Shown here in pieces: positions 25,496 through 34,329 of a stretch of DNA of 45,593 nt (its first letter is position 1; each line of letters starts with the position of its first letter). This DNA comes from Hyphomonadaceae bacterium UBA1001. GTDB taxonomy: Bacteria > Pseudomonadota > Alphaproteobacteria > Caulobacterales > Aquidulcibacteraceae. The notes under the pieces were generated by a model. The model did not search any database. It worked only from the letters and a program-made list of their open reading frames with translations, and was not told the DNA's origin. The position numbers and the translations under genes are program-made. The DNA lies in the NCBI GenBank assembly GCA_002291875.1, contig DBAV01000021.1:1-45593 (forward strand), written 5' to 3'.

Positions 25496-26473
25496 CTAGG
25501 GCAGCAGCGCAATCGTGCCGGCATGGGCGCGGCTCTCGATCAGGCGGTGGGCGTCCGCCGCGTCGGCCAGTTCCAGGGTCCGCGGTGTCGGCAGTGTGAC
25601 CACCCCGCGCAGGACCATGTCGAACAGGTGGCCAGCCGTCTCCTCCAGCAAGGCCCGCGTGCGCACATAGTGCATCAGCGTCGGTCGGGTCAGGAACAGC
25701 GACCCCTTGACGGCCAGCAGGCCCGGGTCGACCGGTGGCACGGGGCCCGAGGCATTTCCATAGCTGACCATAGTGCCGGTCGGCCGCAGGCTGTCCAGGC
25801 TCTCGGCAAAGGTGTCGCGGCCTACCGAGTCGTACACCACCGCCACGCCCTCGCCCCCCGTGAGCCGCCGCGCCTGGGCGGCGATGTCGTCCTCGCCGCG
25901 CACCAGCACATGGGTTGCGCCCGCCGCCAGGGCGACATCCGCCTTGGGTCTCGAGCCGACCACCGCGATTGTTTCGGCACCGAGATGACGCGCCCATTGC
26001 AACAGGATCTGGCCGACGCCGCCCGCCGCGGCCTGCACCAGGATGCTGTCGCCCCGCTGCACCGGAAACGTGGCCTCAAGCAGATAGCGCGCGGTCATGC
26101 CCTTCAGCAGGCCGGTTGCCAGCGCGACGGGATCGATGCCGTCAGGCACCGCGACTGCCCGCGCTGCCGGCACATTGGCCAGCGTTGCATAGGCGCCCAG
26201 TGGCCCCGTCGCATAGCCCAGGCGCTGGCCGATCGAGACGTCCTCGACGCCGTCGCCGAGCGCCTCGACGATGCCGACCGCTTCCAGTCCAAGGCCCGAG
26301 GGCAGCGGAACCGGATAGAGCCCGGTCCGGTGATAGGTGTCGATGAAGTTCACCCCGATCGCCTCATGCCGGAGGGTCACTTCACCGCACCCGGGGGGCG
26401 GCGGTCGATGATCCACCACCTCCAGCACCTCGGGTCCGCCCGTGCGGGCAAAGCGGATCGCAATCGGGGTCAT
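25496..26473 (-). CDS. Zinc-independent quinone oxidoreductase (QOR-like MDR)
   Basis: This is a 325-residue medium-chain dehydrogenase/reductase. VNFIDTYHRTGLYPVPLPSGLGLEAVG is the QOR substrate region (read as two adjoining motifs), QAAAGGVGQILLQWA the NADPH Rossmann loop, and VVYDSVGRDTF follows. The structural and catalytic zinc Cys clusters of alcohol dehydrogenases are absent. Such enzymes reduce quinones or related enones with NADPH. GAGGA precedes the ATG at 26473. It is convergent with dnaQ (48-bp gap, no clear terminator) and 27 bp downstream of the GDPD gene. Confidence 0.9.
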   Translation of the reverse strand: MTPIAIRFARTGGPEVLEVVDHRPPPPGCGEVTLRHEAIGVNFIDTYHRTGLYPVPLPSGLGLEAVGIVEALGDGVEDVSIGQRLGYATGPLGAYATLANVPAARAVAVPDGIDPVALATGLLKGMTARYLLEATFPVQRGDSILVQAAAGGVGQILLQWARHLGAETIAVVGSRPKADVALAAGATHVLVRGEDDIAAQARRLTGGEGVAVVYDSVGRDTFAESLDSLRPTGTMVSYGNASGPVPPVDPGLLAVKGSLFLTRPTLMHYVRTRALLEETAGHLFDMVLRGVVTLPTPRTLELADAADAHRLIESRAHAGTIALLP

Positions 26474-26500
26474 GGTGACGTCCTCATAGCGCGGGCCTGC

Positions 26501-27418
26501 TCAACGTACCGGAGGGCGGCCGCAACGCGTTGCCGTGCCGTCCCTGCCTGCGGCCACCAGTGCGGCGTAGGCTTCGCGTGGGCGGTCGCTGGCCAGAATG
26601 GCGGCCCCATCCGCGACCAGCCTCGCATACACTGTATCGTCACCGCTGGCTGCGGCCTGGCGGTCGATGCCCTCGCGTCCCAGCGTGCCAAAGATCGGCT
26701 CCACACCCCTCGCGCGCAGGGCAGCCCACAGATCGGGGCGCGGAGCGCGCGTGCCGGTCCAGGCCAGCACCCGGTTCAGCGGAACGCCGGCGCCGGCCAG
26801 TGTATCGACCTCCGACGCCGCGTCGATGCTGACCGAGATCATCGCATCGGGCATGGCGCGGTGAACCTGTGCGGCCTGCTCGAGCGAATAGGTGATGATG
26901 ACCACATCGTCCGAAAGGCCCACCGCGGCCAGTTCGCGCGCCACCGCCTCGGGCGAGGCCCCGTCCTTGAAATCCAGTTGCAGCACCACGCGCCCGCCCG
27001 CCTCGTACAGCATGCGCCGCAGGGTGGGCGGCGACCAGGCGGTCACCGAACCGTCGGGCGCTTCGAGGCGCAGGGACGTGACGTCGGCGACACTGGCGGC
27101 CAGTACCGGCCCCGTGCCCGTGGTCGTACGATCCAGCGTGTCATCGTGCATCATCACAAGCCCGTCGCGGGCCCCGGCCACCTCCAGTTCTGCCAGCATG
27201 GGCATAGCCGACGCCGTGGCCATGACGGTTTCGACCGCGTTTTCCGGCAGTGCACCCCCATAGCCCCCCCGATGGGCGCCGATGATCGCGCCGCCCTCGG
27301 TGCGCAGGCAGTCGAACCAGACCGACAGCGCGGTTTCGGCGGCCGGTCGCGGCGTCTGGGTTGCGCACGCGGACAGCGACAGGGCGGCCGCCAGCGCCAG
27401 TGCAGCGCGCCCGCTCAC
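26501..27418 (-). CDS. Glycerophosphodiester phosphodiesterase-family lipoprotein
   Basis: This 305-residue protein has a lipoprotein signal; the lipobox LSAC places the acylated Cys at residue 18. The GDPD core is clear: IGAHRGGYGGALPENAVETV, then AELEVAGARDG and VMMHDDTLDRTTTGTG, with LQLDFKDG further on. Such enzymes cleave glycerophosphodiesters to glycerol-3-phosphate and an alcohol. Membrane-anchored periplasmic placement would suit phospholipid scavenging or turnover. It starts with GTG overlapping the dienelactone-hydrolase stop (GTGA). The C-terminus diverges from standard GlpQ, so the exact substrate is uncertain. Confidence 0.85.
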   Translation of the reverse strand: MSGRAALALAAALSLSACATQTPRPAAETALSVWFDCLRTEGGAIIGAHRGGYGGALPENAVETVMATASAMPMLAELEVAGARDGLVMMHDDTLDRTTTGTGPVLAASVADVTSLRLEAPDGSVTAWSPPTLRRMLYEAGGRVVLQLDFKDGASPEAVARELAAVGLSDDVVIITYSLEQAAQVHRAMPDAMISVSIDAASEVDTLAGAGVPLNRVLAWTGTRAPRPDLWAALRARGVEPIFGTLGREGIDRQAAASGDDTVYARLVADGAAILASDRPREAYAALVAAGRDGTATRCGRPPVR

Positions 27419-28107
27419 GTCAGGTTCGCCGCGAAAAAGTCGGCGGTGCGTCCATTCGCCAGGGCCGCGGCGGCGGCGCTGTAGTGCGCCCCACCCGGGC
27501 GCGCAAACGCGTGATCCTCGCCCTCATAGACATGCAGCGTGACCGACGGGTGGGCGCCCAGCGCCTCGCGGATCGCCGCCTGGGCCGCCGGGGGGACATA
27601 TTCGTCCTTGGCGGCGACATGCATCATCAGCGGGCGCTTGATCCCGCCTGCCTCGCCAAGCCGCTGGTCGATCGAGACACCATAATAGGATACGCTGGCA
27701 TCCGCGTCGGTACGGCACGCCGTCAGGAAGGCCAGCAGCCCGCCCAGGCAGTATCCAACGGCGCCCACCTTGCCGCCGCCGACCATCTCGCGCGCGGTGG
27801 CGATGGTGCTGGCGATGTCGCGCACGCCCGCATCGACATCAAAGGCCTTGAAGTAGGAAAACGCCTGCTCCCACTCTGCCGGCGTGCGATCGGTGATGTC
27901 GATGCCGGGCTGGATTCGCCAGAACAGGTCGGGTGCGACGGCCAGATAGCCCTGCGCGGCAAGGCCGTCGGCAACCTCGCGCATCACCGCGTTCACCCCG
28001 AAGATTTCCTGGATGGCGACCACGGCGGCTCTGGGCGTGCCGGCCGGGCGGGCGACATAGGCCGAGAAGGTGCCGTCGGGGGTGCGGATCTGGATCGATT
28101 CTGGCAT
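27415..28107 (-). CDS. Dienelactone hydrolase-family protein
   Basis: This is a 230-residue alpha/beta hydrolase. The DLH triad is present: Cys in VGYCLGGLLAF, Asp in AAKDEYVPP and His in EDHAFARPG, plus the oxyanion-side motif IQEIFGVN. The family hydrolyses dienelactone in chlorocatechol breakdown, but many members act on unknown esters or lactones, and no catabolic genes are nearby. GGAG precedes the ATG. It is the first gene of a minus-strand run with the GDPD lipoprotein and the oxidoreductase, and shares a 100-bp divergent region with the DUF6489 gene. Confidence 0.9.
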   Translation of the reverse strand: MPESIQIRTPDGTFSAYVARPAGTPRAAVVAIQEIFGVNAVMREVADGLAAQGYLAVAPDLFWRIQPGIDITDRTPAEWEQAFSYFKAFDVDAGVRDIASTIATAREMVGGGKVGAVGYCLGGLLAFLTACRTDADASVSYYGVSIDQRLGEAGGIKRPLMMHVAAKDEYVPPAAQAAIREALGAHPSVTLHVYEGEDHAFARPGGAHYSAAAAALANGRTADFFAANLT

Positions 28108-28207
28108 GGAGGGCTCCGGATGGACTGGACGGACGCGGCCCGATCCATAGCGGTCGCTCTTGACGGGTCAACGCACGCCGCGTTCAGGTCCACAGCGGAG
28201 AACCATC

Positions 28208-28456
28208 ATGAAGATGAGCATCGAGGTCGAGTGCACCCCCGAGGAGGCGCGTCGCTTTCTGGGCCTGCCCGATCTGTCCCCCCTGAATGATCGCCTGGTC
28301 GAGGCCGTGGCCGAGCGGATGGAAGACAACATGAACGCCTTGCGGCCCGACCAGTTTGTCAAAACGTGGTTCGAGACCGGCGCCCAGGCTCAGGACACCT
28401 TCATGCGCCTGATGGACGCCTCGCTGCGGTCGGCCGCGCCACCTGCCAAGAAGTGA
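28208..28456 (+). CDS. DUF6489-like small protein
   Basis: This is an 82-residue acidic protein beginning MKMSIEVECTPEEARRFLGL, followed by an amphipathic stretch (LVEAVAERMEDNM) and a terminal helix. It matches my recollection of the alphaproteobacterial DUF6489 family, which has no known function. GGAG sits just upstream of the ATG. It shares a GTGA overlap with mnmE, so the two are probably co-translated. TPEEARRFLGLPD resembles the start of polyhydroxyalkanoate-granule or phasin-like small proteins, but that is speculation. Confidence 0.75.
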   Translation: MKMSIEVECTPEEARRFLGLPDLSPLNDRLVEAVAERMEDNMNALRPDQFVKTWFETGAQAQDTFMRLMDASLRSAAPPAKK

Positions 28457-29808
28457 GCGAAACTCGGATTTCGGGCGACACCATCGCCGCACTGGCCAGC
28501 GGCGCTGGCCGGGCAGGCGTGGCGGTGATCCGCGTGTCCGGGCCGGACGCCGCCGGCACAATCGCGCACCTTTCAGGCAGAGGCCCTCCGCCCGCCCGCC
28601 GCGCCGTGCTGCGCCGCCTTGCGGGCGCGGATGGCGACACCCTGGACCACGTGCTGGTCCTGTGGATGCCCGGCCCGGACAGCTTTACCGGAGAGGACGT
28701 GGCCGAGTTCCACGTTCACGGCGGTCCGGCCATCATTGCCGCAGTCCTTCGGCGGCTGTGTGACCATCAGGGCGTGCGCCCGGCGGGTCCGGGCGAGTTC
28801 ACGCGGCGGGCCTTTGATGCCGGCCGGCTCGATCTGGCCGAGGTCGAGGGGCTCGCGGACCTCATCGACGCGGAAACCGAGGTCCAGCGGCGGCAAGCCA
28901 TGCGCCAGTTCGAGGGGGCCCTGGGGGTCCTTGTGGCGGGATGGCGCGACCGGCTGATCGAAATCTCGGCGCTGATCGAGGCCGAGATCGACTTTCCCGA
29001 CGAAGATTTGCCCGATCGCCTGGCCTTGACCGCCGGCGATGCACTGGCCGCCCTGCGCGGCGAGCTGAGGTCCGTGATTGCCGAGGCCGACCGCGGGGCG
29101 CGGGTGCGCGAGGGTGTGCGTGTCGTCATCCTCGGCGCGCCCAATGCAGGCAAGAGCACCCTCTTGAATGCGCTGGCGGGACGCGAGGCGGCCATCGTCT
29201 CACCGATCGCCGGCACCACGCGTGACGTGCTCGAGATCAGGCTGGTGCTTGCCGGACTTCCGGTCTGGGTGGCCGACACCGCTGGTCTGCGCGCCAGCGA
29301 TGACCTGATCGAGCAGGAGGGGGTTCGCCGGGCGCTCGAACGGGCCGACGAGGCTGATCTTCGGGTCCTGGTCGTCGATGCGTCGGGCGATCACTTGCCC
29401 GCTCATGGTCTGGAGCGGATGCGCGGCGGCGACATCCTCGTGCTGAACAAGGCCGATCTGCCAGCCGGGCAGGCGCGCGACCAGGCGCTGGCCCGCGCCA
29501 ATGCGCAGGATTGGGTATGGATCGAATCCGCGCCCGATATCGGCCGCGACGCACTGGCAGAAGCGATCGCAAGGGCCGTCAGCCTGGTGGCGCCTGGTCC
29601 GGCCCTCGTAACCCGCCAGCGCCAGCGCGACGCCCTTGTGCGCGCCGCCGAGGCGCTGGACCGCGCGGCATCCGGACTGACCGGGCCGCCCGAACTTGCC
29701 GCCGAGGACATCCGTCTGGCCATTCGCGCCCTCGAGCAGATCACCGGCAAGGTTGGCGTCGAGGACATCCTGGGGCGCATTTTTTCGACCTTCTGCATCG
29801 GCAAGTGA
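28453..29808 (+). CDS. mnmE: tRNA uridine-5-carboxymethylaminomethyl GTPase MnmE
   Basis: This is a 451-residue protein. The N-terminal tetrahydrofolate-binding domain contains GEDVAEFHVHGGPAI and GEFTRRAFDAGRLDL. The inserted G domain has GAPNAGKSTLLNAL (about residues 225-238), GTTRDV, DTAGLR and NKAD. The protein ends in the invariant FCIGK with its functional Cys. With MnmG it installs the (carboxymethyl)aminomethyl group on wobble uridines. The GTG at 28453 overlaps the preceding stop. A parS palindrome sits just downstream, between mnmE and mnmG. Confidence 0.97.
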   Translation: MSETRISGDTIAALASGAGRAGVAVIRVSGPDAAGTIAHLSGRGPPPARRAVLRRLAGADGDTLDHVLVLWMPGPDSFTGEDVAEFHVHGGPAIIAAVLRRLCDHQGVRPAGPGEFTRRAFDAGRLDLAEVEGLADLIDAETEVQRRQAMRQFEGALGVLVAGWRDRLIEISALIEAEIDFPDEDLPDRLALTAGDALAALRGELRSVIAEADRGARVREGVRVVILGAPNAGKSTLLNALAGREAAIVSPIAGTTRDVLEIRLVLAGLPVWVADTAGLRASDDLIEQEGVRRALERADEADLRVLVVDASGDHLPAHGLERMRGGDILVLNKADLPAGQARDQALARANAQDWVWIESAPDIGRDALAEAIARAVSLVAPGPALVTRQRQRDALVRAAEALDRAASGLTGPPELAAEDIRLAIRALEQITGKVGVEDILGRIFSTFCIGK

Positions 29809-29827
29809 GCGCCTCGTCAGGGTGCAA

Positions 29828-29843
29828 TGTTTCACGTGAAACA
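29828..29843. promoter_or_regulatory. parS: parS centromere site 1
   Basis: TGTTTCACGTGAAACA is a perfect 16-bp palindrome identical to the bacterial parS consensus bound by ParB. It lies in the 131-bp gap between mnmE and mnmG, about 3.5 kb before parB and 8 kb from the candidate origin. Confidence 0.95.
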
Positions 29844-29939
29844 TTCGGTGCCCCCAGGCGGTGAACAATAACGGCGGGGAGGTCCGTCTTCGGGTTCGGG
29901 TGGCGTGACTTGATGGCCGGGTTGAGCTATGCGCGCGCC

Positions 29940-31832
29940 ATGCAGAACATCGTTTCCCCGCAGGCCGCCGAGGCCACGTCGTGGGACGTCATCGTCATCG
30001 GCGGCGGACATGCCGGCTGCGAGGCGGCCGCTGCTGCCGCACGGGTGGGTGCGCGCACGCTGCTGGTGACCCATCGCGCGGCGACCATTGGCGAGATGTC
30101 GTGCAACCCGGCGATCGGAGGGCTGGGCAAAGGCCATCTGGTCTGCGAGATCGACGCCCTCGATGGCGTGATGGGCCGGGTGGCAGACGCATCAGGCATA
30201 CAGTTCCGGATGCTGAACCGGTCCAAGGGGCCGGCGGTGCGCGGCCCGCGGACCCAGAGCGACCGCGCCTTGTACCGGGCCGCGATGCAGGCCGCTCTGG
30301 CCGAGACGGCCAACCTCGCCATTCTCGAAGCGGCGGTGGATGACATCGTCCAGCAGGACGGGCGGGTTTCCGGCGTGGTGACCGAGGGCGGTATCGTCCT
30401 GCGTGCCGCGGGGATCGTGCTGACCACCGGCACCTTCCTCAAGGGGCTCATTCATATCGGCGAGAGGCGGATCGCTGCCGGCCGGGCCGGCGAAGCACCC
30501 TCGGTTCGCCTGGCAGAGCGCCTCTATGCGCTCGGCCTCTCCATGGGCCGGCTGAAAACAGGCACGCCCGCGCGGCTGGATGGCTGGACCATCGGCTGGG
30601 AGCGGCTGGAAATGCAGGCGGCCGATGCCGACCCGGTTCCGTTCTCGTTCCTGACCGAGCGGATCACCATCCCCCAGATTGCGTGCGGGATCACCTGGAC
30701 CACGGCCGAAACGCATCGGATCATCCGCGAGAATATCTCTCAGTCCGCGGTGTATTCGGGCGCCATCGCGGGGCGGGGGCCGCGCTATTGTCCGTCCATC
30801 GAGGACAAGGTCGTGCGCTTTGCCGACAAGGAACAGCACCAGATCTTTCTCGAGCCCGAAGGCCTGGACGACCCGACCGTCTATCCCAACGGTATCTCGA
30901 CCTCGCTGCCCGAAGCCGTCCAGGAGGCGTTCCTGCGCACGATCCCAGGCCTCGAGACGGCTCGTGTGCTCCGGCACGCCTATGCAATCGAATATGATTA
31001 TGTCGATCCGCGCGAACTGCTGCCGACCCTCGAGGCCAAGCGCCTGCCCGGGCTGTGGCTTGCCGGGCAGATCAACGGGACGACCGGCTATGAAGAGGCG
31101 GCGGCGCAAGGTCTGATGGCGGGCCTGAATGCCGCGCGATCGGCGGCCGGAATGGACGGCGTGGTGTTCGACCGCGCCGAGGGCTATCTGGGTGTTCTGG
31201 TGGACGACCTGGTGACCCGTGGCGTCACCGAGCCCTATCGCATGTTCACGTCGCGCGCCGAGTATCGTCTTTCGCTGCGCGCGGACAACGCCGACCAGCG
31301 CCTGACCGATCGTGGGATCGCGCTGGGCATGGTGGGTGCCCGACGAGCGGCGCACCACCGCGACCGCATGGCGCGTCTGTCGGCCGCCCGTGAGCGCGCG
31401 CGGGCGTTGAGCCTGACACCCGCCGAAGCCGCGCGTGCTGGCCTGCCGGTCAAGCAGGATGGCCTGCGCCGTGATCTGCTCCAGCTGCTGGCCTATCCCG
31501 ATATCGACTTCCCGCGCCTGGCTGCCGTCTGGCCGGAACTCGAGGGTTGGGCCCCGGACGTGCGCGAGCAGGTGGCCATCGATGCCCTGTACGCGGGCTA
31601 TCTGGATCGTCAGGCCGCAGACGTGGTGGCGTTCCGCCGTGACGAGGACCTCGAACTGCCCGCCGACCTGGATTACGCGACAGTTGGCGGCCTCTCGTCA
31701 GAGGTGCGCGCCAAACTGGGCGCAGCGCGCCCTGTCACCCTCGGCCAGGCGGGTCGCATCGAGGGCGTCACGCCGGGCGCACTGACGGCCCTGCTGGCCC
31801 ATGTCAAAAAACGCGCCAAGGCCGTGGCATGA
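29940..31832 (+). CDS. mnmG: tRNA uridine-5-carboxymethylaminomethyl synthesis enzyme MnmG (GidA)
   Basis: This is a 630-residue FAD protein. The dinucleotide fold reads VIVIGGGHAGCEAA near the N-terminus; GEMSCNPAIGGLGKGHL, GPAVRGPRTQSDRALY and NGTTGYEEAAAQGL are MnmG signatures. It partners MnmE in wobble-uridine modification, using FAD, NADH and methylene-tetrahydrofolate. The ATG at 29940 gives the usual family length. An in-frame ATG at 29913 (nine more residues) is an alternative, and neither has a strong ribosome-binding site. The stop overlaps the rsmG ATG by four bases. Confidence 0.96.
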   Translation: MQNIVSPQAAEATSWDVIVIGGGHAGCEAAAAAARVGARTLLVTHRAATIGEMSCNPAIGGLGKGHLVCEIDALDGVMGRVADASGIQFRMLNRSKGPAVRGPRTQSDRALYRAAMQAALAETANLAILEAAVDDIVQQDGRVSGVVTEGGIVLRAAGIVLTTGTFLKGLIHIGERRIAAGRAGEAPSVRLAERLYALGLSMGRLKTGTPARLDGWTIGWERLEMQAADADPVPFSFLTERITIPQIACGITWTTAETHRIIRENISQSAVYSGAIAGRGPRYCPSIEDKVVRFADKEQHQIFLEPEGLDDPTVYPNGISTSLPEAVQEAFLRTIPGLETARVLRHAYAIEYDYVDPRELLPTLEAKRLPGLWLAGQINGTTGYEEAAAQGLMAGLNAARSAAGMDGVVFDRAEGYLGVLVDDLVTRGVTEPYRMFTSRAEYRLSLRADNADQRLTDRGIALGMVGARRAAHHRDRMARLSAARERARALSLTPAEAARAGLPVKQDGLRRDLLQLLAYPDIDFPRLAAVWPELEGWAPDVREQVAIDALYAGYLDRQAADVVAFRRDEDLELPADLDYATVGGLSSEVRAKLGAARPVTLGQAGRIEGVTPGALTALLAHVKKRAKAVA

Positions 31833-32524
31833 GGCGCGGTGGGCGCGCCCGTCCGGCGCTGCCGCGCCCCACGCTTCAGGGCGACCGCGGTGATCCGTCC
31901 GTCCTCGCCTCGGCTGGGCTGAATGTTTCACGTGAAACATTCGAGCGGCTGATGGCCTATCGCGCCCTGCTCGAGGAGTGGTCGCGCGCCATCGACCTGG
32001 TTGGCCCGCGAGAGCTCTCGGTGTTCTGGAGCCGACATGTCCTCGACTCACTTCAGCTTTTGACCATCGCGCCCGAGGCGCGGACCTGGCTCGATCTGGG
32101 ATCGGGCGCGGGGTTGCCCGGCCTGGTGCTGGCATGTGCGCTTGCAGAGACAGACGGCGCACGGATTACGACTGTCGACACCAACCCCAAGCGATGCGCT
32201 TTCCAGCGGACCGTGGTGCGCACGCTTGACCTCCCTGTGGACGTGATCCACGGCGACATAAGGACCGTTTCGGACCCGGGCGCGAAAGTGGTCACCGCGC
32301 GTGCGCTCGCGCCCTTGCCGATCCTGCTCGAACTGGCGTATCGATTCACCGTGAACGGCGCGCGGGGGCTGTTCCCGAAGGGTCGGGAGGCCGCCGCCGA
32401 GATCGACGCTGCACGGGCTGGGGGCTGGATGTTTCACGTGAAACATCACGCCAGTCTCTCTGACCCTCAGGCATCGATTCTCGAGTTCGAGGGGCTGGGC
32501 CATGGAATTCTCGGATCTGACTGA
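31829..32524 (+). CDS. rsmG: 16S rRNA (guanine-527-N7)-methyltransferase RsmG (GidB)
   Basis: This is a 231-residue SAM methyltransferase. NVSRETFERL near the N-terminus, WSRAIDLVGP, the SAM loop WLDLGSGAGLPGLVL and ARALAPLPILLELA are typical. It methylates G527 of 16S rRNA. Two parS palindromes are embedded in the gene: the first is read as N-V-S-R-E-T-F, the second in another frame as M-F-H-V-K-H near residues 201-206. The N-terminus is about 25 residues longer than many homologues and is Arg/Pro-rich. It is coupled to mnmG through ATGA and overlaps parA by 23 bases. Confidence 0.95.
   Translation: MRRGGRARPALPRPTLQGDRGDPSVLASAGLNVSRETFERLMAYRALLEEWSRAIDLVGPRELSVFWSRHVLDSLQLLTIAPEARTWLDLGSGAGLPGLVLACALAETDGARITTVDTNPKRCAFQRTVVRTLDLPVDVIHGDIRTVSDPGAKVVTARALAPLPILLELAYRFTVNGARGLFPKGREAAAEIDAARAGGWMFHVKHHASLSDPQASILEFEGLGHGILGSD
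31924..31939. promoter_or_regulatory. parS: parS centromere site 2 (inside rsmG)
   Basis: A second exact TGTTTCACGTGAAACA lies within the first 120 bases of rsmG and is read in the protein as part of NVSRETF. The palindrome extends symmetrically to GAATGTTTCAC and its complement. Confidence 0.95.
32430..32445. promoter_or_regulatory. parS: parS centromere site 3 (inside rsmG)
   Basis: A third exact TGTTTCACGTGAAACA lies near the 3' end of rsmG, read as MFHVKH, only 57 bases before the parA start. Confidence 0.95.
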
Positions 32525-33365
32525 TCGCGCGCGTATGCACCGCGTCAATCGCGAGCGAATCATCGCCATCGCCAACCAGAAGGGCGGGGTCGGCAAGACT
32601 ACCACGGCCATCAATCTGGGCACGGCGCTGGCTGCGGTCGGCGAGCGCGTGCTTGTGTTCGACCTGGATCCCCAGGGCAATGCGTCGACAGGTCTGGGCG
32701 TGCCACCCGCCGAGCGACGGCACACCACCTATGACGTGCTGATGCGCGGCACCCCGATCGAAGAAGCGACCGTATCGGCCAACATTGCCGACATCGCGCT
32801 CGACCTGATTCCGGGCGATGTCGAGCTATCGGCGGTCGAGCTGGAATTGGCGTCGGCACAGACCCCGCGGCGCAATTTCCGGCTGCGGGACGCCACCGCC
32901 CAACATCGCGAACGTCGCGCGCTGAAGGGCGAGGATGGTTATGACTATGTGCTGATCGACTGTCCGCCGTCGCTCAGTACGCTGACCCTGAATGCGCTGA
33001 CCGCGGCGGACAGCGTGCTGATCCCCCTCCAGTGCGAGTTCTTCGCGCTCGAGGGCCTGACCCAGCTGATGCACACGATCGAGGCGGTGCGGGCTTCGCT
33101 CAACACGACGCTCGAGATCCAGGGCATCGTGCTGACCATGTTCGATGCCCGGAACAACCTGTCCGAGCAGGTCGAGAACGATGTTCGCGGACATTTTGGT
33201 GCCAAGGTGTTCAACACCATGATCCCGCGCAATGTGCGCCTGTCCGAGGCCCCGTCGCACGGCAAGCCGGCGCTGATCTATGACCATCGGTGCCCGGGCA
33301 GCCTGGCCTATGCGCGTCTGGCCAGCGAAATGCTGCAACGTGCCCGCCAGCAGATGGCGGCCTGA
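32502..33365 (+). CDS. parA: Chromosome partitioning ATPase ParA (Soj)
   Basis: This is a 287-residue deviant Walker-type ATPase. IIAIANQKGGVGKTTTAINL includes the signature Lys of the KGGVGKTT loop at residues 27-34, VFDLDPQGNAS is the switch region, and YVLIDCPPSLSTLTLNAL is Walker B. It forms the nucleoid-bound gradient that moves ParB-parS complexes toward the pole. The ATG at 32502 has a GAGGGGCTGGG purine-rich stretch ahead and lies inside rsmG; an ATG at 32535 would also retain the whole fold. It is followed after one base by parB. Confidence 0.97.
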   Translation: MEFSDLTDRARMHRVNRERIIAIANQKGGVGKTTTAINLGTALAAVGERVLVFDLDPQGNASTGLGVPPAERRHTTYDVLMRGTPIEEATVSANIADIALDLIPGDVELSAVELELASAQTPRRNFRLRDATAQHRERRALKGEDGYDYVLIDCPPSLSTLTLNALTAADSVLIPLQCEFFALEGLTQLMHTIEAVRASLNTTLEIQGIVLTMFDARNNLSEQVENDVRGHFGAKVFNTMIPRNVRLSEAPSHGKPALIYDHRCPGSLAYARLASEMLQRARQQMAA

Positions 33366-33366
33366 C

Positions 33367-34326
33367 ATGACGGCCGCCGATTCGGGTCTGCCAGCAGCGC
33401 CTCCACCCAATGCGCCGGCCGCAAAGCCCAAGGGGCTGGGCCGCGGTCTGGACGCGCTGTTCAGTGACTATGCGACCGCGCCGGTGGGGCCGCCCGCCGA
33501 CACCCCTGCGATTCCGCAACGCGAGATTGCCATCGAGCTGATCGACCGCCAGATCGGCCAGCCGCGACGCACCTTTTCCAGTGACGAGCTGGCACAGCTT
33601 GCGGCGTCGATCAGCGAGAAGGGCGTGCTCCAACCGATCCTGGTGCGACCCCATCCGCGCCAGTCCGGCCGATACGAAATCGTTGCGGGCGAGCGGCGCT
33701 GGCGCGCTTCGCAGATGGCGGGCCTGTCCACCATTCCCGCCGTTGTGCGGGACCTGGACGACGCCACCACGCTCGAAGCGGCGATCATCGAAAATGTCCA
33801 ACGGGTCGATCTGAATCCGATCGAGGAAGCGCTGTCCTACCGCGACCTGCAGGAGCGGTTCGGCCGCACCCAGGCCGAAGTGGCAGACCTCGTCGGCAAG
33901 AGCCGTCCGCACGTGGCCAATCTGCTGCGCCTGCTGGCCCTGCCCCAACCCGTTCAGGACCTGGTGCGCAGCGGCGTGCTTTCATCCGGTCATGGGCGCG
34001 CGCTGCTGGCGGCACCCGACCCCGCCGCCCTGGCGGATCGGATCGTCGCCGAACAGCTTTCGGTTCGTGACACCGAGCGACTGGCGTCGAAGATGTCGGA
34101 CCAGGCGGTCACCGAGGGCGTCAAGGATCTGAGCAAGTCTCAGAAATCCGCTGCCGAGCCCGACGCGGACAGCCTGGCCCTGGCCGCAGACCTTTCGGCG
34201 GCCCTGAGCATGGACGTCGAGGTTCGCCATCGCGGCGAGAAGGGTGGCGAGTTGCGCATCTCGTATCGCACGCTGGCCCAGCTTGACCGCATCAGCCGCC
34301 TGTTGTCGGCGGGCCATGAGGGCTGA
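33367..34326 (+). CDS. parB: Chromosome partitioning CTPase ParB (Spo0J)
   Basis: This is a 319-residue protein. The ParA-interacting GLGRGLDALF lies at residues 23-32. The CTP-binding region has QPRRTF and GERR at residues 108-111 (IVAGERRWRASQM). ENVQRVDLNPIEEA precedes the helix-turn-helix (TQAEVADLVGKSRPHVANLLRLL) that reads parS, and the C-terminus carries the dimerisation segment. ParB loads at parS, slides as a CTP clamp and builds the partition complex. Three parS sites lie within 3.6 kb upstream. The gene ends three bases before the convergent holA. Confidence 0.97.
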   Translation: MTAADSGLPAAPPPNAPAAKPKGLGRGLDALFSDYATAPVGPPADTPAIPQREIAIELIDRQIGQPRRTFSSDELAQLAASISEKGVLQPILVRPHPRQSGRYEIVAGERRWRASQMAGLSTIPAVVRDLDDATTLEAAIIENVQRVDLNPIEEALSYRDLQERFGRTQAEVADLVGKSRPHVANLLRLLALPQPVQDLVRSGVLSSGHGRALLAAPDPAALADRIVAEQLSVRDTERLASKMSDQAVTEGVKDLSKSQKSAAEPDADSLALAADLSAALSMDVEVRHRGEKGGELRISYRTLAQLDRISRLLSAGHEG

Positions 34327-34329
34327 TCC

